From contig JAJFML010000162.1 in the NCBI GenBank assembly GCA_021772195.1, forward strand, positions 1-7,189: 7,189 nt of DNA, in the 5' to 3' direction. A program made the position numbers and the translations under genes. The notes below the pieces were generated by a model. That model was not told the DNA's origin, made no database searches, and worked only from the letters and a program-made list of their open reading frames with translations. Numbering within the stretch: the first letter of the stretch is position 1; each line of letters opens with the position of its first letter. Shown piece by piece: positions 1-7,189 of the stretch. The DNA comes from Chlamydiota bacterium. Lineage in GTDB: Bacteria; Chlamydiota; Chlamydiia; Chlamydiales; SM23-39.

Positions 1-2793
1 GTCCAAGCTGCAATCAATCGAGCACTACCCAATCTACCAAAAGATCTACCCAATAACCCAACCTACAAAAAGCTAAACCCCTCTCAGACACCGATTCTAT
101 ATATGGCGGTCTCATCCCCTTCCATGTCTCTCTCTGAGCTCTATGACTATGGAAACACCTATATTGGTCAGCGCCTCAGTATGCTTGCGGGGGTCTCTCA
201 AGTTGTCACCTTTGGATCTCCCTATGCAGCCAGAATTCAGATCGACCCGGAAGAGCTGGCAGCCAAGGGCATTGGAATCAATGATGTTGCAAGCGCCATT
301 CGAACAGGAAATGTCGACCTTCCTACCGGCGTTCTCTTCAGCCCTAAAGATGAATTTACCATCGATGTAGAAGGACAGCTTCTTAAGGCTGAAGGTTATA
401 ATAATCTTGTAATCCGTACAAACGAAGGAGCTCTGCTCAAGATTGACGATATCGGAAATGCTTTAAACAGCCTGCAAGACGATAAATATGGTCTAAATTT
501 CTATACAAAAGAAGATAAGTTTCCTTGTGTGGTCATCGCAGTGCAACTTCAGCCTGGCGCAAATACTGTTAAAGTAACTGACGCAATTTATGACATTTTA
601 CCAAGAATCCAAAATGAACTTCCCTCTTCTTTAAGCTACCATACTATCTTAAAGAAAAAAGATACCATTATGGAATCGGTCAATGATGTGAAGATGACTT
701 TGTTGGTTGCCTTTATTCTGGTCATTTTGATTATCTACTTTTCTCTTGGAAAGCTTCGCGACACTATAATTCCCTCTTTTGCACTTCCTCTTTCAATTTG
801 CGGAACACTTGGTGTCTTGTACATATCTGGGTATAGTATCGACATTCTTTCACTCCTTGCGGTTACCTTGTCTATCGGATTTCTCGTAGATGATGCGATT
901 GTTGTTCTTGAAAATAACGTTCGCCATGTTCAAATGGGTACAGATCCCTTTGAAGCATCCATTCAGGGATCAAAAGAAATTAGCATGACCATCGTCTCTA
1001 TGTCTCTTTGCCTAATGTCTGTCTTTATTCCTATGCTATTTTTAGGCGGAATTGTGGGAAGGCTTTTTAGGGAGTTTTCCGTCACAATTATTGTAGCTGT
1101 TTTCTTTTCTGGGTTTATATCTCTCACGCTCACTCCCCTGCTATGCAGCAGATTTATTCCCAAGGTAAAAAAAGAAGCAAAAAAGACCTTAGCAGAGCGC
1201 ATGGCAGATTCAATTAATACGTGGATGCTAGGAGGTTATGAAAAGGGCCTTCATTGGGCGATGAAACATAAAATCATCCTTCTTCTGGCAGGCTTGCTCT
1301 CTATTTTTGGCTCATTTGTCTTCCTCAAATATCTTCCTAAAGATTTCATCCCGAATCAGGATGAAGGTTTTATTCAAGGGTTTGCTCAATCTAAAACAGG
1401 AACATCCCCCTATTTACAAGAAGACTACCAAGATCAAGTAGCAAAGATGTGTGTAGATGATCCCAATGTGGAATCTGTCATCTCAGTCAATTCTATCAAA
1501 GGAACTGTAACCGACAACCAGGGTCTCTTTTTTATTCGGTTAAAACCCTACCACGAAAGGAAACCACTCGCAAAAGTTATCCAAATTTTGATGCCAAAAG
1601 CCAATGAAGTACCGGGTCTCTTTACCTACCTCTCTCCTCTTCCTATGATTAATCTCACGATGGGTACCACATTTAAGGCGCTCTACCAATTTGCACTCAC
1701 AGGGCTTGATCAAAAAACTCTCTTTGATGAAGCACCTAAACTCCTTCAACAGATGAAATCAAAGGGAGATCTCTTTGCTCAAGTATCCTCGGATTTGCAA
1801 ATCACACAACCTCAACTACAAGTTAAAATCGACCGTGATAGAGCCTCTGACTTGCAAATAACTGCAGAAGAAATTCAAAACCTTTTTGGCCTTGCCTACT
1901 CAGACAACAAAATCTCAACGATTAACGGTCAAATCAATCAATACGATGTAATTATAGAGACTCTTCCCCAATTTTATCGAGATCCCAGCCAGATGCCCTC
2001 ACTCTATATCAAGAATATGTCAGGAAAAATTATTCCCCTCTCACAAGTTGTCGATTTTCAAGAGTCAGTAGGCCCTTTAAATGTGAACCATATCAATGGA
2101 CTGCCAGCCGTCACACTCTCCTATAATTTAGCGCCAGGAGCAGCTCTTGGTACTGCTGTCGAAACACTACAAGGGATTAGCAAAGAACTGCCTAGATCTA
2201 TTTCTGGTAAATCTCAAGGTGCTGCAGATGTTTTTATCTCATCTTTTGCAAATCTTGGCCCCCTTCTTCTCATTACAATTTTTGTGATCTATATCGTCTT
2301 AGGAATTCTCTATGAGAGCTTTATCCATCCTATCACAGTCATGAGCGCGCTTCCTCCCGCAGTTATTGGTGGACTCTTCTCCCTTTACCTTTTTGGCCAA
2401 ACGCTTTCTCTATTCTCCTTCGTAGGACTTGTGATGCTCCTTGGAATCGTTCTTAAAAACGGGATCATGATGATCGACTTTGCGAATGTCTATATACATG
2501 AAGGAATGGAGGCATCAGAGGCAATTGTCAAAGCCGCACTTGTTCGTTTCCGTCCCATTATTATGACGACTATGTCAGGGATAATGGGAGCCGTACCCAT
2601 TGCGCTCGGAATCGGCGGCTCTAGCGCACAAACAAGACAATCTCTTGGAATTGTAATTGTAGGTGGCCTGATCATCTCTCAGATCATTACCCTATTCTTA
2701 ACACCCGTCATCTTCTATTATATGGAAGTCTTTCAAGAGTTTGCTCAAAAGTATGTACATCTCGGAAAAGTACCTGAAGAAAAACAGCCTTAG
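1..2793 (+). CDS. RND-family multidrug efflux transporter, inner-membrane subunit (MdtB/MdtC/AcrB-like), 5' end missing
   Basis: The reading frame is open from base 1 (first residues VQAAINRALPNLPKDLP) and runs 930 residues to TAG, so the gene starts before the window. The first ATG at 103 is internal. The protein is the proton-driven pump subunit of a tripartite efflux system, working with a periplasmic adaptor and an outer-membrane channel that are not in this window. Directly visible are the adjacent Asp pair at residues 297-298 (LVDDAIVVLEN, transmembrane helix 4; AcrB D407/D408) and the proton-relay Lys at about 819 (GIVLKNGIMM, helix 10; AcrB K940). Eleven hydrophobic helices can be placed: five just before, at and after the Asp pair, helix 7 after KHK, and helices 8-12 in the last 200 residues. 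Two periplasmic porter domains separate these groups. The Asp offset implies about 110 missing residues, including helix 1, giving a normal length near 1,040. The QAAINRALPNLP and PNQDEGFIQG segments favour the MdtB/MdtC branch. The substrate cannot be told from sequence. Confidence 0.93.
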   Translation, partial: VQAAINRALPNLPKDLPNNPTYKKLNPSQTPILYMAVSSPSMSLSELYDYGNTYIGQRLSMLAGVSQVVTFGSPYAARIQIDPEELAAKGIGINDVASAIRTGNVDLPTGVLFSPKDEFTIDVEGQLLKAEGYNNLVIRTNEGALLKIDDIGNALNSLQDDKYGLNFYTKEDKFPCVVIAVQLQPGANTVKVTDAIYDILPRIQNELPSSLSYHTILKKKDTIMESVNDVKMTLLVAFILVILIIYFSLGKLRDTIIPSFALPLSICGTLGVLYISGYSIDILSLLAVTLSIGFLVDDAIVVLENNVRHVQMGTDPFEASIQGSKEISMTIVSMSLCLMSVFIPMLFLGGIVGRLFREFSVTIIVAVFFSGFISLTLTPLLCSRFIPKVKKEAKKTLAERMADSINTWMLGGYEKGLHWAMKHKIILLLAGLLSIFGSFVFLKYLPKDFIPNQDEGFIQGFAQSKTGTSPYLQEDYQDQVAKMCVDDPNVESVISVNSIKGTVTDNQGLFFIRLKPYHERKPLAKVIQILMPKANEVPGLFTYLSPLPMINLTMGTTFKALYQFALTGLDQKTLFDEAPKLLQQMKSKGDLFAQVSSDLQITQPQLQVKIDRDRASDLQITAEEIQNLFGLAYSDNKISTINGQINQYDVIIETLPQFYRDPSQMPSLYIKNMSGKIIPLSQVVDFQESVGPLNVNHINGLPAVTLSYNLAPGAALGTAVETLQGISKELPRSISGKSQGAADVFISSFANLGPLLLITIFVIYIVLGILYESFIHPITVMSALPPAVIGGLFSLYLFGQTLSLFSFVGLVMLLGIVLKNGIMMIDFANVYIHEGMEASEAIVKAALVRFRPIIMTTMSGIMGAVPIALGIGGSSAQTRQSLGIVIVGGLIISQIITLFLTPVIFYYMEVFQEFAQKYVHLGKVPEEKQP
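2790..2793. other. Overlapping convergent stop codons
   Basis: The four bases TTAG hold both gene ends: TAG (2791-2793) stops the RND transporter on the plus strand, and TTA (2790-2792) read on the minus strand is TAA, the stop of the xerD-like gene. No intrinsic terminator hairpin with a T-tract is visible on either strand near this junction, so termination there is probably Rho-dependent or read-through into the antisense of the opposite gene. Confidence 0.95.
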
Positions 2794-3635
2794 GGTCTTG
2801 GATGGAAGGATTCGAAAGCGCTATGAAGGCGTCCTTGCGATACATGGGTGTATCTATCGGTGGTTCCAATATCTGCATGACCTAACATATCTTGAATCAG
2901 TCTGAGGTCTGCTCCATTTTCAAGTAGATGAGTTGCAAAGGAGTGGCGAAGAGTATGAGGAGATATGTCTCTTTCAAATCCCGATCTTTTGGCATAGATA
3001 CGCACGCGCTGATAGATCGCGATGCGATCGATCGGCTTACCATTTTTTGATAAAAAAAGAAATTTACATGCGTCATCTCGAAAACTCAAATAGTGATCGA
3101 GTGCATCTTTTGCTTTTTTCCCTAGCGGAATGATACGCTCTTTTTTTCCTTTACCCATCACCTTAACAAATTGATCATTTACATCTGTTAGCTTTAGATT
3201 GCAGCACTCAGAGACTCTAATTCCTGTTCCGTAGAGCATCTCTAAAATTGCTCTATCTCTAGCTCCAATAAATCCATCTTGATCTGGCTCTGAGATCAGT
3301 TTAGTGACTTCCTCCACTGAAAGCACTTCGGGAACATACTGCCACATTTTGGGAGAGTCAAAGTTTTGTAATATATTTTGATCGATAAAGCCTTCTTTTT
3401 TGAGAAAGCGAAAGAAGACTTTGAGAGCGATTAACTTACGTGTGATAGATGAAGGCTCGTGGGATACACGAAGATTTTTCAAAAATTTCATTACATCTTC
3501 TTCTTTTGCATCCCGAAATGAAGAAATAAGAGGTTGAAAACTTTTAATATCTCTTAAATAGGCGTCCACCGTATGCGGACTAAGTCCTTTCTCCGAAGAG
3601 AGATAGGCAGTAAAGTAGACTAGTTCATCATCCAT
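2790..3635 (-). CDS. xerD: Tyrosine recombinase XerD-like (chromosome dimer resolution)
   Basis: A complete tyrosine recombinase of 281 residues from ATG at 3635. All six catalytic positions are present (numbering from this ATG): Arg140 in GIRVSE, Lys162 in GKGKKER, His227 and Arg230 in SPHTLRHSFATHLL, His253 in MLGH, and nucleophile Tyr262 in DRYTHVS. Spacing of the last four matches E. coli XerD exactly. An N-terminal SAM-like core-binding domain covers about residues 1-85 and the catalytic domain about 105-281, ending in the HPR tail typical of XerC/XerD. In the family, XerC and XerD form a heterotetramer that resolves chromosome dimers at dif during division under FtsK control. The PEVLSVEEV linker and length favour XerD, but XerC cannot be excluded without alignment. 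A TTG two codons upstream (3641) gives a 283-residue version; neither start has a strong Shine-Dalgarno, so ATG is preferred. There are no phage or integron neighbours, so a housekeeping role is more likely than a mobile integrase. Confidence 0.9.
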   Translation of the reverse strand: MDDELVYFTAYLSSEKGLSPHTVDAYLRDIKSFQPLISSFRDAKEEDVMKFLKNLRVSHEPSSITRKLIALKVFFRFLKKEGFIDQNILQNFDSPKMWQYVPEVLSVEEVTKLISEPDQDGFIGARDRAILEMLYGTGIRVSECCNLKLTDVNDQFVKVMGKGKKERIIPLGKKAKDALDHYLSFRDDACKFLFLSKNGKPIDRIAIYQRVRIYAKRSGFERDISPHTLRHSFATHLLENGADLRLIQDMLGHADIGTTDRYTHVSQGRLHSAFESFHPRP

Positions 3636-3658
3636 TTTCAAATAATTACTTTACGTAT

Positions 3659-3685
3659 TTAGCAGCCACGCGATTTAACTGCTAA
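3659..3685. promoter_or_regulatory. Degenerate CIRCE operator (HrcA-binding site) upstream of groESL
   Basis: An inverted repeat with arms TTAGCAGCC and AACTGCTAA is separated by exactly 9 bases (ACGCGATTT). The CIRCE consensus is TTAGCACTC-N9-GAGTGCTAA, and each arm matches it at 7 of 9 positions, with the outer seven bases perfectly complementary. Position, spacing and arm length all fit, so this is very probably the site at which the repressor HrcA controls the chaperonin operon, with induction on heat shock. It lies about 70 bp before the groES start and 24 bp upstream of the xerD start on the other strand. Confidence 0.85.
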
Positions 3686-3691
3686 AAAGCG

Positions 3692-3722
3692 TTGCAAGAA
3701 ATTGTTATTGTCACATATCATA
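3692..3722 (+). promoter_or_regulatory. Tentative groESL promoter
   Basis: TTGCAA (3692-3697) is a fair -35 hexamer. TATCAT (3717-3722) is a possible -10 at a long 19-base spacing, and the overlapping ATATCA (3715-3720) gives 17. Either would start transcription about 30 bases before the groES ATG and place CIRCE just upstream of the -35. A second reading is TTTACG (3650-3655) with ATTTAA (3673-3678), spacing 17, which would put the operator directly over the -10. The sequence alone does not decide. Confidence 0.3.
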
Positions 3723-3746
3723 ATGTACATCAAACACAACATTTTT

Positions 3747-3752
3747 GGAGGG
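3747..3752 (+). promoter_or_regulatory. groES ribosome binding site, decides the start
   Basis: GGAGGG stands four bases before ATG at 3757. A longer in-frame reading from TTG at 3745 would place this Shine-Dalgarno inside the coding sequence, so the ATG is taken as the start. Confidence 0.85.
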
Positions 3753-3756
3753 AATA

Positions 3757-4068
3757 ATGACCCAAAGCACCGAAAAAAAAATTTCACTAAAACCACTTGG
3801 ATTCCGCGTTCTAGCCCAAAGACTTGAAGAAGAAGAACAAGTTAAAGGCGGAATTATCATTCCAGATTCAGCAAAACAAAAACAGGAAACTCTCAGAGTA
3901 ATCGCTCTTGGTGAAGCTAAAATCACTGATAGCGGCAAAGAGATCGCTATTCCTGTCAAAGTTGGCGATCACATCCTCATGGACAAATATTCCGGTCAGG
4001 AAGTGAAGGTTAATGACGAAGAGTATGTCGTTGTTAAGGCCGATGAAATTATTGCTATTGTCGAATAA
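3757..4068 (+). CDS. groES: Co-chaperonin GroES (Cpn10)
   Basis: A 103-residue cytoplasmic co-chaperonin. Seven copies form the lid that caps the GroEL ring and, through its mobile loop, switches bound substrate into the folding chamber with ATP. Visible are the N-terminal beta strand LKPLGFRVLAQR (11-22), the mobile loop around 25-40 with the hydrophobic GGIIIPDSAK anchor that contacts GroEL, the GDHILMDKYSGQEV strand region (70-83) and the closing EYVVVKADEIIAIVE strand. The length equals the chlamydial type rather than the more common 95-97 residues, mainly through a short polar N-terminal extension (TQSTEKKIS). The usual Asp of the GDRV motif is Phe here (PLGFRVLA), a small oddity in a generally conserved position. 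It is the first gene of a two-gene operon, 21 bases before groEL, behind a CIRCE-like operator, so heat-shock control by HrcA is expected. Confidence 0.97.
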   Translation: MTQSTEKKISLKPLGFRVLAQRLEEEEQVKGGIIIPDSAKQKQETLRVIALGEAKITDSGKEIAIPVKVGDHILMDKYSGQEVKVNDEEYVVVKADEIIAIVE

Positions 4069-4074
4069 TTAATT

Positions 4075-4080
4075 AGGAGA
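4075..4080 (+). promoter_or_regulatory. groEL ribosome binding site
   Basis: AGGAGA lies nine bases upstream of the ATG at 4090, within the 21-base groES-groEL gap. No promoter or terminator fits in this gap, which supports co-transcription. Confidence 0.8.
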
Positions 4081-4086
4081 ATCTAA

Positions 4087-5718
<1,632 letters not shown>

Positions 5719-5732
5719 TCCCCTCTATCTCT

Positions 5733-5769
5733 AAAAAAGGCACCTCATTCTTGAGGTGCCTTTTTTTTT
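5733..5769. terminator. Bidirectional intrinsic terminator after groEL
   Basis: A perfect 9-bp stem, GGCACCTCA (5739-5747) and TGAGGTGCC (5752-5760), encloses the loop TTCT. It is flanked by A6 (5733-5738) and T9 (5761-5769), so each strand reads a hairpin followed by a T-run. It begins 14 bases after the groEL stop and can also end the minus-strand gene to the right, whose TAA uses the last T residues of the T-tract. Confidence 0.95.
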
Positions 5770-6475
5770 ATATATAGCCAATTTCCATGAAAAGTTCCTC
5801 ACAGCCAGAGTCTCTAGTCCTTGTAAAAGGATTAAGAAAATCTTTTATAAGACCGGGCGCCTTGTAGATCTGATCGATATACTTCATAAGTCCTGTCTTT
5901 CCAAAGATTGCTTGAATTAGTTGCTCTGTGGGAAAGCCATCTTTGCTATTGATATTATCAAACTCTAATCTTTTGATTGTCTTCTTTTCAATAGGACTAC
6001 CAAAAACACCTGCAAGCCCCATTCCCCTAATCTCAACTTCTAGGTTATTAATGACTAGTTTTCGAATTTCTACATCTGTCGTACTCTTTTTCTTTGCACC
6101 CATTTTAGCTAAGAGCTCAGTCCAATTATTCTTTGTTCCAAAAGCATTATAAAATTCGATGCTCATAAAAGCATCGTTCACTTCGATCTTATCAATAGTG
6201 ACAGGTTCAGTCCGAAGTTCTTTAAATTGATAGTCGATAATAATGTTTTTAGCGCTAAATGCGGTCCTTCCTCGTGCATTTGTGGGATTGCGAATGTGAA
6301 ATCGATAAATTTTGCTGTAAGTGGGCCTAATTTTAATACCTGCGATCGAGACATGGATCTTCATTTTTTGAGATAAAAAAGATGAAAAAAGAGGTGCTTT
6401 TAAAGCCCATAGAAAAATGAACGAAACAAAAACAATAAATCCAATGCGAACAGCGTGACGATATTTTTTCTTCAT
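5768..6475 (-). CDS. Membrane-anchored envelope protein of unknown function, AsmA-like (paralogue A)
   Basis: A 235-residue protein that I do not recognise as a named gene. The N-terminus (MKKKYRHAVR) is basic and is followed by one hydrophobic helix at about residues 10-30, a signal anchor or uncleaved signal peptide that should leave the rest in the periplasm. The body is rich in short alternating beta-type strands with repeated statements of the form TIDKIEVND (93-101) and IRKLVINNLEVEIR (137-150), a pattern typical of AsmA/DUF748-type proteins that sit in the inner membrane and face the periplasm. A basic patch (AKKKS) lies near 127-131. It shares a collinear series of motifs with the gene transcribed away from it at 6567: RNP (62-64), TAF (71-73), EFYNA (107-111), TKNNW (114-118), RLEFDNI (169-175) and DGFP (179-182). 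ATG at 6475 fits the anchor, but no clear Shine-Dalgarno precedes it. AsmA-likeness is inferred; length is well below that of full AsmA. Confidence 0.8.
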   Translation of the reverse strand: MKKKYRHAVRIGFIVFVSFIFLWALKAPLFSSFLSQKMKIHVSIAGIKIRPTYSKIYRFHIRNPTNARGRTAFSAKNIIIDYQFKELRTEPVTIDKIEVNDAFMSIEFYNAFGTKNNWTELLAKMGAKKKSTTDVEIRKLVINNLEVEIRGMGLAGVFGSPIEKKTIKRLEFDNINSKDGFPTEQLIQAIFGKTGLMKYIDQIYKAPGLIKDFLNPFTRTRDSGCEELFMEIGYI

Positions 6476-6566
6476 ATTATCAGGCTTATCAAAGTGTGAA
6501 AATTTTAACTATTATTTTTTTTCTCCATTATTTAAAAGTAAGAAAAGTATACATTGGAGCAAACCA
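6476..6566. other. Divergent A/T-rich intergenic region between paralogues
   Basis: These 91 bases separate the start codons of the two oppositely directed paralogues and must hold both promoters if each has its own. TTATCA (6486-6491) with TATTAT (6510-6515), spacing 18, is a weak candidate for the plus strand. On the minus strand several A/T hexamers could serve as -10 sequences but none pairs convincingly with a -35. No operator-like inverted repeat was seen. Confidence 0.4.
6556..6559 (+). promoter_or_regulatory. Ribosome binding site that decides a TTG start
   Basis: GGAG is followed seven bases later by TTG at 6567, which begins a lysine-then-hydrophobic leader. There is no ATG or GTG in frame between the spacer and the hydrophobic helix, so TTG is the best start. 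Confidence 0.75.
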
Positions 6567-7189
6567 TTGAAAAAGTTCATCTTCTTTCTTATCTTCCTTT
6601 TTATTCTCGTGTTCATTGCAGGTATTCTTACCTGGTCAAATCGGACTGGGATCGCAGCACACTACCTCTCAAAGGCCTTAAATGGCGTACCCGTCTCGAT
6701 TGAAAAGATCGAATATGACAAGCCCATTTTGACAGTCGATGACTTACATATCGGCAACCCAAAAGGGTTCAAGACTAAAACAGCCTTTAAATCTGATACT
6801 ATTAAAGTAGATGCTACCTGGGGTGAGATTCGCGGGGATGTAATGACTATCGAAGAGATCGAAATTTCAGATGTCTTAGTCGGTCTAGAATATTATAATG
6901 CTGCTAAAACTAAGACCAATTGGGACTATATCTTAAAAAGCTCAGACAAAGAGAAGAAGAAAAAAGGACCTGAAAAAAACTATCTTATTAAAAAGCTTAC
7001 ACTAAAAAACTTGCAATTTCAAACAACCGATCATCAAGGGAAAACCACAAGTTATCCTTCCATAGATAGAATGGAGTTTCATAATATTTCAAATAAGTCG
7101 GGCTTCCCTATTGAGGAAATTGAAAAAGCAATTTTAAACCTCATGTTGAAAAAAGCTCTTCAAGAGTATGGAATCAAAGCTTTGGAGCA
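6567..7189 (+). CDS. Membrane-anchored envelope protein of unknown function, AsmA-like (paralogue B), 3' end missing
   Basis: An open frame of 207 codons from TTG runs off the right edge without a stop. It begins MKKFIFFLIFLFILVFIAG, a short basic start and one strongly hydrophobic helix (about 4-23), so the remainder is probably periplasmic and anchored in the inner membrane. The body repeats beta-type statements: VSIEKIEYDKPILTVDDLHI (43-62), MTIEEIEISDVLVGLEYYNA (93-112) and IKKLTLKNLQFQT (141-153). This layout is characteristic of AsmA-like envelope proteins, some of which are linked to lipid traffic or outer-membrane upkeep in other bacteria. A charged Lys-rich linker (SDKEKKKKGPEK, 126-137) interrupts the strands. 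It aligns almost without gaps to the divergent gene at 5768-6475: GNP, TAF, EYYNA, TKTNW, RMEFHNI and SGFP occupy positions within one or two residues of their counterparts over most of the length. The two are diverged paralogues. The real length and C-terminal domain are unknown. Confidence 0.82.
   Translation, partial: MKKFIFFLIFLFILVFIAGILTWSNRTGIAAHYLSKALNGVPVSIEKIEYDKPILTVDDLHIGNPKGFKTKTAFKSDTIKVDATWGEIRGDVMTIEEIEISDVLVGLEYYNAAKTKTNWDYILKSSDKEKKKKGPEKNYLIKKLTLKNLQFQTTDHQGKTTSYPSIDRMEFHNISNKSGFPIEEIEKAILNLMLKKALQEYGIKALE

Noticed and set aside
963..1202. Minus-strand open frame inside the RND gene, and similar ones at 143-370 (+), 1540-1749 (-) and 2490-2675 (-)
   Set aside because: All lie fully within the well-supported transporter frame, show no family motifs and have no convincing ribosome binding site; they are shadows of the real gene.
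2790..3635. Tyrosine recombinase as the integrase of a phage, integron or genomic island
   Set aside because: The protein has XerC/XerD length and motif spacing, there is no tRNA, attachment repeat or phage gene nearby, and its neighbours are housekeeping genes.
3745..3756. Four-residue N-terminal extension of GroES from TTG
   Set aside because: The extension would be encoded by the Shine-Dalgarno sequence itself (GGAGGG, 3747-3752), which is correctly spaced for the ATG at 3757.
3711..3959. Minus-strand open frame antisense to groES
   Set aside because: Overlaps the groES gene and its promoter region, with serine-rich low-information translation typical of a shadow frame.
5928..6152. Plus-strand open frame opposite the anchored protein gene
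   Set aside because: The minus-strand gene is supported by its paralogue; the opposite frame has no start signal or recognisable domain.
6548..6553. TATACA as a -10 hexamer for the rightmost gene
   Set aside because: Transcription would start at about 6560, downstream of the GGAG ribosome binding site at 6556-6559, leaving the message without its translation signal.

Overview
The window most likely comes from a member of the Chlamydiota, probably an environmental or 'Chlamydia-like' lineage rather than the genus Chlamydia. The main evidence is the GroES-GroEL pair. GroEL resembles chlamydial GroEL1 closely along its length as I recall that sequence: near-identical blocks around residues 64-100, the [22 protein letters not shown] stretch, and a C-terminus ending in a short Met-Gly-Tyr rather than a Gly-Gly-Met tail. 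GroES is about 103 residues, like the chlamydial protein. The DNA is moderately A/T-rich. No tRNA, rRNA, CRISPR array, insertion sequence or phage gene is visible.

Layout from left to right. (1) Positions 1-2793 (+): the 3' nine-tenths of an inner-membrane RND multidrug efflux transporter of the MdtB/MdtC-AcrB type, cut by the left edge. (2) About 2790-3635 (-): a complete XerD-like tyrosine recombinase, convergent with the RND gene; their stop codons overlap by 4 bp. (3) 3636-3756: a short divergent regulatory region with a degenerate CIRCE (HrcA) operator and a strong ribosome binding site for groES. (4) 3757-5718 (+): the groES-groEL chaperonin operon, closed by a strong hairpin terminator at 5733-5769. 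(5) 5768-6475 (-): a membrane-anchored protein of unknown function, whose stop codon lies in the T-tract of that same terminator. (6) 6476-6566: a 91-bp A/T-rich divergent spacer. (7) 6567 to the right edge (+): the start of a second anchored protein, a diverged paralogue of the previous one, starting at TTG behind a good Shine-Dalgarno sequence.

The genes are mostly independent housekeeping or envelope units. groES and groEL form the heat-shock folding machine and are probably repressed by HrcA. XerD probably takes part in chromosome dimer resolution. The RND pump exports toxic compounds with partners that must be encoded upstream of the window. The paralogous pair at the right looks like AsmA-like envelope proteins and is the least described part. 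I found no convincing sign of a new defence or mobile system. The points most worth a second look are the divergent paralogue pair, the degenerate CIRCE shared by a divergent xerD/groES region, and the very compact gene ends.
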